Shown: piece by piece, positions 50,352-60,760 of the stretch
How the letters are laid out: each line of letters opens with the position of its first letter
Numbering within the stretch: the first letter of the stretch is position 1
DNA from: Diphasiastrum complanatum
Taxonomy: Eukaryota; Streptophyta; Lycopodiopsida; Lycopodiales; Lycopodiaceae
Reading direction: 5' to 3'
Length of the DNA stretch: 64,000 bases
Assembly (NCBI GenBank): GCA_029204225.1
Contig: CM055103.1
Span: 6,632,852-6,696,851 of the forward strand
The notes under the pieces: generated by a model
Databases searched by the model: none
Told to the model about the DNA's origin: nothing
What the model saw: the letters and a program-made list of their open reading frames with translations, nothing else
Translations under genes and position numbers: made by a program

Positions 50352-51000
50352 TGGACAAGTTCTCAATAGACAAGTTTGAAGGTATAGACTTTCATTATTG
50401 GCAAGTCACACCCAACGGGGCTGGCTCAACTGGTTAGCTTGGCATCCAAAGTTTCTTTGGTCCCAGGTTTGAGCCTCCCCTTGGAAACCAAGAAGCATTA
50501 TTGGCAAGTCAAAATAAGGTTGTTACTTACTAATAAAGGCCTTGGAAGCTTCATTAGTGGCACCGAGCCATCACCATCCAATCCAGCTGCCTTAAGTGGG
50601 AAATGAACGATAAGAGGACAAATGCACATATTGGGCTTTGCTTGGCCGAAACACCACATACATTTGTCAAAAACATATACTATAGTGTGGGAAAATCTAT
50701 CCACCCTATTTGGTGCACAAGCCAAAAAAGGCACAGTCCAATTGTTACTTCGGCTCTTTGCTCTTAAAAGGAATAGAAGTACATTGTTGGCTACACACAT
50801 AACTTAATGAGGTCAATCATAAACCAGCTAAACGACGTTGCTTCAAATCTTGGTGAAGAAGCAACCATGACAATTTTGTTGAATAGCCTGCCAGTTGAGT
50901 ACAACAATATCATTTGCACACTCACCAACATTTCTGATCAGTCACTAACCAACCACAAAATGCATGGAAACATGGAAAGATAGATATGCATGCTCGCAAC
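50352..51000 (+). pseudogene. Ty1/copia gag, interrupted by a SINE-like insertion
   Basis: Starts MDKFSIDKFEGIDFHYWQV, the copia gag opening. The frame is interrupted at 50409-50495 by an 87-bp insertion. Afterwards it resumes as YWQVKIRLLLTNKGLGSFI in a neighbouring frame, then APSP-like spacing to ALSKWEM, ending with LNDVASNLGEEATMTILLNS and LPVEYNNIICTLTN. These are recognisable gag (UBN2) blocks. Several frameshifts remain outside the insertion. No pol follows. Confidence 0.75.
50409..50495 (+). mobile_element. tRNA-derived SINE-like insertion with 16-bp target duplication
   Basis: The insertion is bounded by perfect copies of CATTATTGGCAAGTCA at 50393-50408 and 50496-50511. Removing one copy restores the gag reading. 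Inside, TGGCTCAACTGG fits the RNA polymerase III A box (TRGCNNAGYNGG) at all but one position. GGTTTGAGCCT resembles the B box (GGTTCGANTCC), about 40 bp later. GGGG before the A box can pair with CCCC after the B box, as in a tRNA acceptor stem. The insert ends TTGGAAACCAAGAAG and has no long A tail. Long perfect target duplications are the mark of LINE-driven retroposition. It is unusually short for a plant SINE. Confidence 0.7.
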
Positions 51001-51390
51001 CTAATGATCCAACTTCGATTTTCGATCAATTTAATATTGTAATGAGATTCAAGAAGTTATCCTTCATTCATTTGTAGCTCTTTTCAGTAATCTAACTATT
51101 TTGCATCTTATGGTACTTGTGATACATTATATTTTGACTCACTTCAAAAGCTAATCATTTATGTTGGTTTGGGCAGAAATCTTAAATGTAGGAATCTATT
51201 TCATAAGCAACAATTGGTAGTTGAGGCTGGCTTGGTCGGTTTGAGTACCAAAGATCACTTCAAGTTGCTAGCAGTTTTGTCACAAACTTCAAAGACCTAT
51301 CAAGGTAAAAGTTATGGATGTGCATAAATTTTTTGATTTATGCAATGTTATTTCATGCTTTTGTTGGACTATATATAGGAGTCTTTGACT

Positions 51391-51560
51391 TCTAGGCAAT
51401 CATATCTTGGACAATGATCTCTTGGTTGTTTATAAGCTCTAAAGCTAGTCAGTAATTTGAAAGGCAAAGAGCCTAGTTGATCAGATTTTAAGACATTGGT
51501 GTATGTTTACACCACTAGATGTAATGCTATTGTCAACTAAGATTATGTGTTTCAATTATT
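51391..51560 (+). repeat. Direct repeat copy 1 (partner 53518-53680)
   Basis: Shares phrases such as TCTAAAGCTAGTCA, TTTGAAAGGCAAA and ACATTGGTGTATGT with 53518-53680, with about 85 percent identity by eye. The two copies lie on either side of the solo LTR but do not touch it, so they were not made by its insertion. Confidence 0.65.
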
Positions 51561-51679
51561 AGATTGATTTGGAATTATGGATCAATGTGATGCTTAGAAA
51601 GTTGTTTAGGATTTTGCTTGGTGTTTCATGAGTTTGATGTGGGTTGTAAGATTTTCCCATTTGAGGACCATAAACTAGG

Positions 51680-53160
51680 TGTTGGAAATGAAGCCCACAG
51701 TTGTCTCCTTGGTAAATCATAACTTAGATAGCCAATAATTTGAAGAACGTCTACAACGAGCTTCTGGCTGATCTCCAGCAAAGGGTAACCATCCTATCAA
51801 GTTCAGATGTTAAGTTCAATAACTTGAAGTCATTGAAGACTTGGCCTTCTTCAAGGACTTCCACAAACTTGCATTTAGAACAAGTCTGCAGATTTACATT
51901 ACTTTTGAACAGTCTGCAGAAATACACTAAGTGTCACGTAGTTCGCATTTTCCGAACTTTCTCAAAAACTGCGAAACTTGCCTTTGACTTCTTCCGTTCA
52001 ACTATTTTGAAGAAGTCAATCTATTTACAGTTCAACAGATTAACTATTTTCAACAACTTCGCCTTTTTTCTGAAAAAGGCGAAGAGAGAGAAAATTCTAG
52101 AAGGTCCTCTATTTTTAAGGGTTAAACTGTTAAAGACACCTTCGTCAATTTTTAAAGGACAGCTTAAACTTGGTTTAAGGCCACCTTCGGTTCTCTCGCA
52201 TTTTCCTAAAAAGTGCGAGAGAGTTGAACTGTTAAAGACATCTTCGCCTTTTTGGAGGGCACCTTCAACTTTCTAAAAGCACCTTAAACTTGTTTAGGAC
52301 ACCTTCGGCTTTTTTGCAAAATCCCAAAGAGAGAGAGAGAAATGCCAAAGGTCGTCTAATTTGAACGAGGTACGTTCCCAAGTTACTTTTCAAAATTTGC
52401 AAAGCGAGAGAATTTGCGACGTCCTCGTCCGCGTCAACGATCCTGATTTGTTGACCGTATACACTATGTACAGTTGTCACAAAGCCATATACTTCCAAGT
52501 ACAACGGCTTTCCTAATTAGGTGACAATCATTCAATGTAATTAATACACGGATGAAATCTATAAATAGATCATCCAAGCACAGATTGTTGGTTGCTCTAT
52601 CCATGAGGCGTATTATTTGAGCCTCCCAGTTACGCCGTCAATTGTTGGTTGTAATTGCTATTTGTATTGTGCTTCAGTGTAATATAGCAGCAACACGTTT
52701 TTATTTGTGTACAACGTAGATGAATGCTTGCTATGATTGAATGCACTTTCATCGCTGTTTGATCGCGCTTGTTTACTCACTCTGATCAGAACACGGATGT
52801 CTACGACTCCTCAGTTTTTGATCAGACGATGGCTGTCTTTGACGCCTGAGGAACTCACGATATGGTACTGCTCTTCCATTTATTTCAAAACCATACTTCA
52901 CATTGAATCTGATTTCCAGTAATACCACACACAAACCATCTCTAATCTCTTCGGTAGATTGTACTCTTGCTTCTGAGAGTATGAATTAATTTTTAAGATT
53001 CTGTTGGGCAATTAGAACACTTAAAATTTGTGATTATATTTAGCGGAAGCTTTCTATTAGATTGTTTTTGCATTTAGCAGCTGATTGTAACGGGAGAGCT
53101 GTTCCGCAACATTTCTGTTCTCTTCTCCATTCGCGTTCTTCTATCTCCCTTGCCCCATCA
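51680..53160 (+). mobile_element. Solo copia-type LTR, 1481 bp, with CTAGG target duplication
   Basis: The unit begins TGTTGGAAATGAAGCCC, the usual opening of many copia LTRs, and ends TTGCCCCATCA. It is flanked on both sides by CTAGG (51675-51679 and 53161-53165), a perfect 5-bp target duplication as left by LTR-retrotransposon integrase. A TATA-like CTATAAATAGA lies at 52559-52569, so U3 is about 900 bp. The right-hand 585 bp match the minus-strand fragment at 12990-13572, which is followed by a copia primer-binding site and gag; this shows which end is U5. There is no internal domain on either side, so it is best explained by recombination between two LTRs. Short frames inside it are not genes. 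Confidence 0.88.
51940..52400. repeat. Array of short palindromes in the U3 of the solo LTR
   Basis: Several short inverted repeats of the form CGC-T-run / A-run-GCG follow each other. The clearest is CTTCGCCTTTTT (52057-52068) with AAAAAGGCGAAG (52073-52084), a perfect 12-bp stem. Another is CTCTCGCA...TGCGAGAG at 52192-52221. Related half-sites (CTTCGCCTTTTT, CTTCGGCTTTTT) recur to 52320. A similar style of array occurs in the LTR at 44014-45209. Confidence 0.65.
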
Positions 53161-53165
53161 CTAGG

Positions 53166-54230
53166 GTGTATTTTCTAGTAGCCAATGATATATTCCAGAA
53201 TGTGGCCTGCATCTACGACACGAAGATGTGTTTAGAGACCTTGATGATCTTGTGTTGACCCAAGGACTAAAATTGGAGGGTAGTTTGTATAGGCTATATG
53301 CCTGAATACCCAACTATACCTAGTGCAATTTAAAGTTCTCAAAGCAAGCTATGGCATGAGCACTATGAACACTTAAACCTTTAGAATTTGCTTATGGTTT
53401 GATTTACACAGTCGTACCTATTGTGTGTAACTTGCATTGGTGGTAGGGAGAAGTCATTGTGGCCAAATGCAAGCGAAGACATCAGAGAACAAGGTAATCA
53501 ATGAGAATAGATAAACATCAGGACTATATATCTATCAGTTGTTTATTAGTTCTAAAGCTAGTCAATATTTTGAAAGGCAAATATCTTAGTTGATTAGATT
53601 TTTAGACATTGGTGTATGTATACACCGTTATATAATATGTTTTTTTCAGCTATGATTATGTGTTTCAATGTTTGGAATAATATGTTTTTAGAGCTGAGTA
53701 TCTGCAACTTATGGCTAGGTATTGTTGGAAATAATGTCCAATACATCTTGGGATCTATGGGTCACCAAGTGTTGACATTATATAGGAGCTGTAAATAGAT
53801 GACAAATGGCCACTTGAAGTAGTTGCACGGTATAAAACAAAATGTAAATGGATCTCACTTTTGGAATTTGTTACCTATCAACACATTGAATTCCATTTTA
53901 TATCAACTTTGGTTGCCATATGCACAAGTGAATAAAGAAATTTATGTATCACAAAAAAATGATGATCACAAATTGTGTATTCACATGCATCGACTTTTTG
54001 TTCGATGTCAACTAGTCAATCAGTAAAGTGTAATTGTGTCTGTGAGCAATATGATTAATATTACAATGAATTGAAATACATCGTACTATCTCACTCATTC
54101 ATTTGGTGGTTCATCATTATCATTTGCCCCATCATCATGCGACAAATGCGCCAAACCAAATGAGTCTATCTCTAATTCTACCCAAATATCTCCTATAGCT
54201 TCATCATTAATAAGCTGATCTTCAAAAGCT
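53166..54230. other. No recognisable gene
   Basis: Contains the second copy of a direct repeat (53518-53680, partner 51391-51560) and short AT-rich frames only. Confidence 0.5.
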
Positions 54231-54241
54231 AATGGCGACGG

Positions 54242-55145
54242 TTACGACGAGTAAGATCGTGAAAGTGTGTCGTGTGTCGTCGAACCATCCGACAATGATG
54301 CATCACGCTCAACGTCATCATTAGCTTGTGAAGCTTGCACATGATCATCCTCCAAAATTGTGTCATTGAATCCATCATCACAATCTTGTTCATGAGGTGC
54401 ATCAGCTGGCAGCGCCATGTCCTCCACGACATCTCTATCTTCAAAAATTCTTTTACTTCGAGGAGCGACTTGAATCACGTACCACCATCTAGGATCTAAA
54501 CAATCGAGGTGAAAGACCACCTACAATTGATCGATGTTACTATAAATGTTGACTCGTAGTTAGTATCCATAACTATGCTACAGTTGCTTGAGTATTACTA
54601 TACACAATATACATTTTTTGTAGTACACTGAAAATCAATTGATTGACAACAAAAGATATACCCATCTTGAAGACATCAAAGAAATGTACTTGCTCACATT
54701 GTTGCCAAAAAACAAGTGTGTCGTTTTGATCTATCCAAAGCTTGGTGGAGTCAATGGCAAAATAACCACTCTCATCTTTCTTGACAGTTGCATTGGGACC
54801 ATTGCAAATAACTTTGAACCATTTGACATCAAATATGGAAAAGCTGAATGGCCTAAATCCAACTTTGAGGATGTCATTGATTGTCCCACAATAAATCAAG
54901 TTGAGAAGAGAGTAAATTGGTGTCTGCCATGCTTGCTTGACTCTCTTGGGTAAAATTTGCCATGACTCCACAATCGTACGTGTTTCTATTTTTGTCAATG
55001 CACTCCTCCGTACAAAAGTGTCGTCCATGCATCCACAATGCATTGTATTTTTTGTACTGAACGAAATGGAACTAAATGTGTTAGAGATACAAGAAACATG
55101 TACAAAATTGCACGTATTAATAAACATGTGAAGGTTGATCATCAT
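54242..55145 (-). pseudogene. CACTA element C-terminal ORF (DUF4216-like)
   Basis: On the minus strand, 55145 onwards encodes SLLNLIYCGTINDILKVGF, FDVKWFKVI, KKDESGYFAID and FWQQCEQVHFFDVFKMG. This follows the plant CACTA-associated DUF4216 pattern (YG-x-x-x-DI-x-E...F-x-C-x-W...Y-GF...QA-x-QVFY). A GT-AG intron from about 54664 to 54522 joins it to VVFHLDCLDPRWWYVIQVAP, the family's closing V-x-D-x-x-W-x-V block, and then an acidic tail (54460-54242). The spliced reading is largely open. The first about 25 residues (Cys-rich) and the stretch 55150-55600 are poorly defined. It is far from, and opposite in strand to, the TNP2 pseudogene at 20-22 kb, so it is a separate copy. Confidence 0.7.
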
Positions 55146-55149
55146 AGCT

Positions 55150-56380
55150 TACATGTAAATTGCACCCCCTTGCATATTCCCGCTCTCTCTCTGTTACTTC
55201 CTGGTTGTTTGCTGAGGCTCCTCTAAGTGCATCATGTAGCCAATCAAGCGTCATGTCCTTGGGTAGAAGGGCGAGGTCAGGTTGGTATGGTTGTCTTCTT
55301 TGCCCTCTCCTGCAAGTGGCTCGAGTGTTTTGTCTACAAGCCTTGGCATCTTTGTATAGTGAAATCCACTTTTGTGTTTCCTCGCTACTAAGAATGCAAA
55401 ACTAATTTACCTTCTCCTTGAAGGACTCACTCATTCTCATGATTGCTCATTTCCCTTGAGGTGTAGGACATTCTTTTTCAAAATGTGCCAAAAAGTGCCA
55501 TTATTTAACGTGATTCTAGGAACATTCCTCATTTCCACAAAATATCACCCATTTGATACGCAACAATTTTTTTGTCTTCTTTAGGATCCAGGTGATGCTC
55601 CAAGCGGTGCTCTTGTCTAACAAAATTTTCTCTTAGTTGAGGACTAGTTTACAACAAGATCTATCTTCTTAAACCACATTTGCCACTTCAAAATAATCAA
55701 CAAACTCCAACTACGACATTCCTATTCACAATTCACAACTAGCATGAAGCTCTAAACTAAAGAAATCTTGTGATTATCATGAGGTGCCTGTCTTACATCA
55801 TGAGGTGCTTGTCTTACAACATGCAGGCAAGGTGAAAACATGCAAGGTAGCAGTGAGTTCGCATGCTCAGAAGCCAAATAATTCCTCATGCAAAAAATCT
55901 CTCCAAAAGGCCACTTGGGCCAAGGTGTGGTTCACATGCAGAGAGGCTCAAGGGTGTGGTTGTGGTTCACATGCAGAGAGGTTTGATGTAAAAATATCCA
56001 ACAATTTCTAAATCCATTTTCAAAGCATTTGGAAAAAACATAGAAAAACACAATTTTTTTGCTTGAAGCTCATCGTGAAGATGCCACATGAGCACTTTCC
56101 AAACGAATTCGCATGAGGGCAAAAATGGCGGGGCATGTGAAATTGAATGCAAATTTGTGAAGGACTTGGATGCATAATGCTCGATTTTCCACTGCAGTTT
56201 TGGAGGAGCAAACGGATCAAGATTACTCATGCTGAAAGGCGGTGGATCGTTACTATGTGATTCTGCGCACGCAAAGGATCGTAGCATCTAACCAGCACAT
56301 GCATGCTGCAAATATTCATTTGCTCAATACTGAATGATCGGTAATAATATACGGATTCAATGCTGTCATTCTTTATTAAT
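55150..56380. other. No recognisable gene
   Basis: Minus-strand codons around 55420-55200 (for example RRQPYQPDLALLPKDMTLDW) look protein-like and may be upstream exons of the CACTA ORF at 54242-55145, but are not recognised. The remainder holds short frames. An imperfect 19-bp direct repeat (TGAGGTGCNTGTCTTAC) occurs near 55780-55820. Confidence 0.4.
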
Positions 56381-56383
56381 TTG

Positions 56384-56735
56384 AAGATACAATATAGATG
56401 ATTGCTCTATAGATATCATGATATCTATGTAGAATCGAAAGCTTAAATGTGTAAATTACAAGATGCAAAGATGGTTGCTCTTAGATATCAATCCACTTAG
56501 AATAAAAAACTTTCAATGTGTCAGTATTTGGAAGATGCAAAGGTGCTTGCTCTGTTAGAATGAATCCAGGTAGAATCAAAAGCTTTCAACGTGTTGATAT
56601 TTGGAAGATGCAAAGATGGTTGCTATGTTAGTATCATTGTCAAATGCACGTAGAGTCAAAAGCCTTCAATGTGTAAATACTTGGAAGATGCAAAGATGAT
56701 TGCTCTTTTAGTATCATTCCACACATGAATCGCGC
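56384..56735 (+). repeat. Minisatellite, five units of 72-90 bp
   Basis: Units begin with AAGATGCAAAGATGGTTGCT-like starts at 56384, 56460, 56532, 56605 and 56695. They continue with ATCAAAAGCTTTCAATGTGT-type sequence. Spacing is 76, 72, 73 and 90 bp. The first unit is the most diverged and no unit is coding. Confidence 0.8.
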
Positions 56736-56934
56736 TGCTGCTGCAGCATGAGCAGATGCACAAGAAACAAGAGAGAGATAATTGAAATCCGAGTACATAA
56801 AACACGCCAAGTTGAACTAATTCGCATGCTACATTCATGGCATTTATATTGCAGCTTGGGAAAATTTGGAGCCGATGGAACACACAAGGGGTGTGCATTT
56901 TGTAACCAACGGGAATATGGAGTACAGAAATATA

Positions 56935-56937
<3 letters not shown>

Positions 56938-57005
<68 letters not shown>
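56938..57005. repeat. (GA)n microsatellite, 68 bp
   Basis: A pure GA run about 1.4 kb upstream of the aspartyl protease start codon. No retroelement motif is recognised next to it, unlike most other long tracts here. Confidence 0.97.
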
Positions 57006-57006
<1 letters not shown>

Positions 57007-57009
57007 GGT

Positions 57010-58406
57010 TTTGTTTGAATTTACACGTGGAAATTTTTTTAATCTTAATTTGAATTCAAGTTGGGGCTGCCTTGCGATAGAAACGGAAAATCTCCCTTGT
57101 CGATAAAGCCGTCCGAAGAATGCACACCATTGCGCTCAAGGATGCGATTTGAAATCAGCAATGGCTTGAACAGACCAAGCCAAGGATTTCGTCTTTGGTT
57201 GGATTAAGCTCACTTTTCCTCCCGTCCGTCCTTCCTGCTGCACGCTATACCTTTTGATGGTCCTTTTCCATCAACGTATGGAGACAAAGGTGATCTTGAA
57301 GATTGACAATGACTAAACACTCTGCATGTTTGCATATTGAGCATGTACTCTCGTCACAGTCTTCTTTAGTTTATCTTAACTATGCTATTTGTTGCTTTGT
57401 TGAATGATATTGAATGTGTATATTCCTTATAGAGACTAGGTCTGATCAGCGGAAAGATTTCGATCAATACCCGATTATGAAGTTTTTTTCATTAGGCAAT
57501 CCAATATTTGATACATGTTTTTGGATTTGCTGATGCAATACATGCCACCTGAATATGTCATTGGCCGCAAGATCGAGATTAAACATAAACATGGAATTCT
57601 CTTATAACTAGGCATTATTCCTTCAATGGTTCAATTTCACGTCGTTGATTAATATATCCTATAGAGATTTTTACAGAACGGACTGGTAACGGATTTACTA
57701 AATAAGGTACAGTATTACTAAGAACTGTTGAGGTATTGAATGCATCAGTAGATGCGGAGGGCCGTATCAAGTTAATTTTTATGTCTGATTGCGGAACGAA
57801 TTCTCAATCACCTTCAATCCCATGAACTCTTTGTATTTTTTGCTCTTGTATGGTCCTTTCAATTTTTCTTCCACGCGGATTTGAACTGCATGCCTCAAGG
57901 AGAGGAATGCACGAAGAGGCGGGTCGATTCAAGAAGAATCTATACATAAAACCAATTTTCTGTATGCCCGAGGCAAATCTTTCTGTTTTTTGAATAGTTA
58001 ATCAACTCCCACGGGGCAATACATCAAACTCTTTATTGAGGTATTCAACAATTTATGAAATGTGGAGTTGCATATGCATAAGCCGGTTTGCTTTTGCATA
58101 ATAAACTATCGATCGCCATCCAATGCATGAAATGTTATGTAAAAAATGTAAATGTAGTAGACCCTTATAAACTCCTGTCAGCAAACTAAGCAGAGAGGCG
58201 CATACAGGTGATTATAGTGTAAGAGGATTTTTTATTCCTGCGTGATTGATTCTTTGTTGTGTGCCAGTTCCATCAACATGTATGCTGATGAGAGTAATAA
58301 ACCCATGGTAGAATGTGAGAATGCTAGAATTTGTACAAACGCTGATACTCAATTCTGCTATACAGTTTCTTGATGAAGTGGAGTGGCAATATAGTATGAG
58401 CGGAAA
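57010..58406 (+). other. Upstream region of the aspartyl protease gene
   Basis: No open frame or repeat is recognised. It should contain the promoter and 5' UTR of the gene that starts at 58407. I cannot fix a TATA box or a transcription start with confidence. Confidence 0.4.
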
Positions 58407-60101
58407 ATGGACAGGAAGAATTGCTCAGTGCTGGAATTTCCCATCAATAGGAGCCGACGACTGCAACAGTCATTGCTGATGCTCCTTATTGTGTCAATGT
58501 CATTTCTTGTTTTAGGAGCACAGAATTTTCAAACTGAAGAAACAATAGAAAACGGAGTGTTCCCACTTACTCGCATTTACTCTAACAACGAAAGGTCAAC
58601 AAAGCAGGATGGCGTGATAGGAATGACAGACAGACATTGGGAGCTACTCAAAACCCATGATATGGGACGCTTCCGCCGCCTTGCAAATATTGCAGAATTG
58701 CCTTTGGGTGGCAGTGCAGATCCATTTATTGCTGGGTGATTATCTCATTAATGCAGTGTGCTTTTTCTGGTTCTGATCAATGGATTCTCTAAACATTGAC
58801 ATTTCTTTCTCCTGAACTGTTTGTAACAGTCCGTTTGAGATGTCCATCCAATCCATTCATTGAGACCCTGCATAAGCCATGATCTTTCAAGGATGGAGTA
58901 AAACAAGTAAAATTCAAACGTATCTTTTCATTATTAACGTGATAGCAGTTATAGTGAAAAACAATTTAAAAGTTGGTGATTAGGAATCCATAAATCATAG
59001 GCACCAAGAAACATAAATCACAGGGTTCTTGGTTGAAAAATAGCGAATATGCAGTATCTGATGCTGTTTGGAATGTGCAGCCAGCTCAAATTTCAAATCT
59101 AAGTAGTTCATATATTTATGCCATTGTTCAGCTTTAGAGCTTCCTAGAAAGTCCTTGTTGCATGTAAAAAAATGAGTATCAAGGAACTATGGGTATTGGC
59201 TTGATATGAATTAGACTTTTCTGGTTGCATTGAATTCAGTTCTAACTATGGTCGATAATTCCAATAGTCTCTCACATTGAATGTGTATGCCAGTTCACAG
59301 CCAGATATAGGAAACATGGATGCTGCAATGATATTTCTTAAGGAAAGTAGTCTTTCCTTGCCAGTTTGTTGTGTCTACTTCTGATGAGAACATGCTCCCA
59401 TTCATAATCTCTGTAATGTAAGTGACTCACTTCTCTTTTAGGTTGTAATAGATAAAATAGTTTCTTCAAGATTTTGCCATTCAAAGATGCAAAAAACATT
59501 TCTGGAGAAGACAATGAGAGGCACAATCAGCATTTTCTGGATTGCAAATGTGGATGATTCAGATAAGTTCCTCCAATGAATGCCCACAGTGAAGTCAGTC
59601 TGGACTCTGTGCCACCATCTTACAAAATCAAACTTTCACAGTTTTTTCTGACACTGGGGGGTCTCTCTTGTCTTAATCAATTATAGTTCTAAAGGCTTTG
59701 GTTTGCTCTTTTTAGAGCCTCCTATACTACATGTTATGTTGTTACCTTTGATATAGGGCATGTAAAAAATACCCATCATTTTCTATTAGAGACGGATTTT
59801 GAGGCAATTTGTTACTTATGACATCTCTATTAGAGACGGATTTTGAGGCATTCTCTTGTAGGCTTGACAAATTTTTTGACGTTTCTCATTGATGTCATAT
59901 GTTTTCTCCCTTTACCAGCATCTTATCTTCTTATGCTCAACAAAACCCTCACATTTTCTCCTTCTTGACAGGCTTTATTTTACTCAACTGGCACTTGGTA
60001 CCCCACCGACTCAATATTATGTGCAAGTAGACACAGGCAGTGATCTTTTGTGGTTGAATTGCGAGCCTTGTAATGGCTGTCCAAGTTCAAGCGATTTGGG
60101 G
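58407..60101 (+). CDS. A1-family aspartyl protease (pepsin-like), exons 1 and 2 only
   Basis: Exon 1 (58407-58735) encodes 109 complete codons. A basic N-terminus is followed by a hydrophobic segment ([17 protein letters not shown], about residues 23-39), a signal peptide or anchor, and then a propeptide-like region with MGRFRRLA and [11 protein letters not shown]. The GT donor at 58736 and AG acceptor at 59970-59971 join in frame (phase 2) to exon 2 (59972-60101). It reads [20 protein letters not shown], the active-site [11 protein letters not shown] and [16 protein letters not shown]-x-x-x-GLY and DTGSD-x-LW-x-x-C are typical of plant A1 proteases of the ASPG/AED-like group, usually 450-500 residues, so only about a third is present here. 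The next donor is GT at 60102. The second active-site motif (D-S/T-G) and the flap lie in exons not visible up to 64000. It acts presumably in the secretory pathway or apoplast. Confidence 0.82.
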
Positions 60102-60199
60102 GTATTTTTAACCTTAAAATATACTGCTGATTATATAGGCATGTGCTATCATGTTTGCTAAATATTGCTTACATAAGACTACAACCATGGTAGGCGATC

Positions 60200-60614
60200 C
60201 AGTTTCTCTATTGGAAAAATTAGGCTGCATTTTTTTGTCATAGGGAGACAAAGTTTGGGAGCTTGACGTCAGCAAAGTCTATTCATTCATTTGCTTAAAG
60301 AGCTTTTAGATTGACTTACTTGCTACGTTCATTAGGCTGCATAAAGAAGAGTGGTTCTGAGAATAGAGGGAAAACCATATTTCAAATGTGTAGGTTTGGT
60401 TAAGTGGGAATGTGCCAAATTTGGGGTTTAGACTTACTTGGCTAAGTGACATACTTTTGCCAAACTCTGGATGTGAATGTGAAAAAGGTGGTGATTGTGC
60501 TAAGACATATCCTGCTCAAAATCTTCGACCAAGAGAGTTCGAGGAAAGATATATGGTGTTTTCCACATTCCAAAGGACCCGGGCTTCTTTAAGAAGAGGG
60601 GGAATATGCCAAAC
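60200..60614. other. Intronic sequence, no recognisable gene
   Basis: Lies after exon 2 of the protease gene. A plus-strand frame at 60412-60618 has no recognised domain but runs into the gypsy fragment that follows, so it may be decayed pol sequence. Confidence 0.4.
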
Positions 60615-60760
60615 TTAATCTACAAGATACTTTGGACCTTAAACTTGTTGAAAAGATAACTAATGTTGCTTATAAATTAGTGTTGCCTTCCTTTTCTCAT
60701 GTTTTATGCTCTTAAAGAGGGTCTTACATGACGAAGATAAGTTTTGACTAGTGGACTCAT
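60615..60760 (+). pseudogene. Ty3/gypsy integrase C-terminal fragment
   Basis: One plus-strand frame reads LDLKLVEKITNVAYKLVLPSF. It matches the segment after the GPF/Y motif of gypsy integrases (V-x-EKI-x-x-VAY-x-L-x-LP). The preceding GPF and the following HNVFHVS-like end are degraded. It is a small relic within or just after the long second intron of the protease gene. Confidence 0.55.

Noticed and set aside
50409-50495. A functional tRNA gene
   Set aside because: A- and B-box-like motifs are present, but the arms do not form a full cloverleaf by eye and the flanking 16-bp duplication shows it is a retroposed insertion.
51740-52276. 178-residue plus-strand ORF as a gene
   Set aside because: It lies wholly inside the solo LTR and spans its palindromic array.
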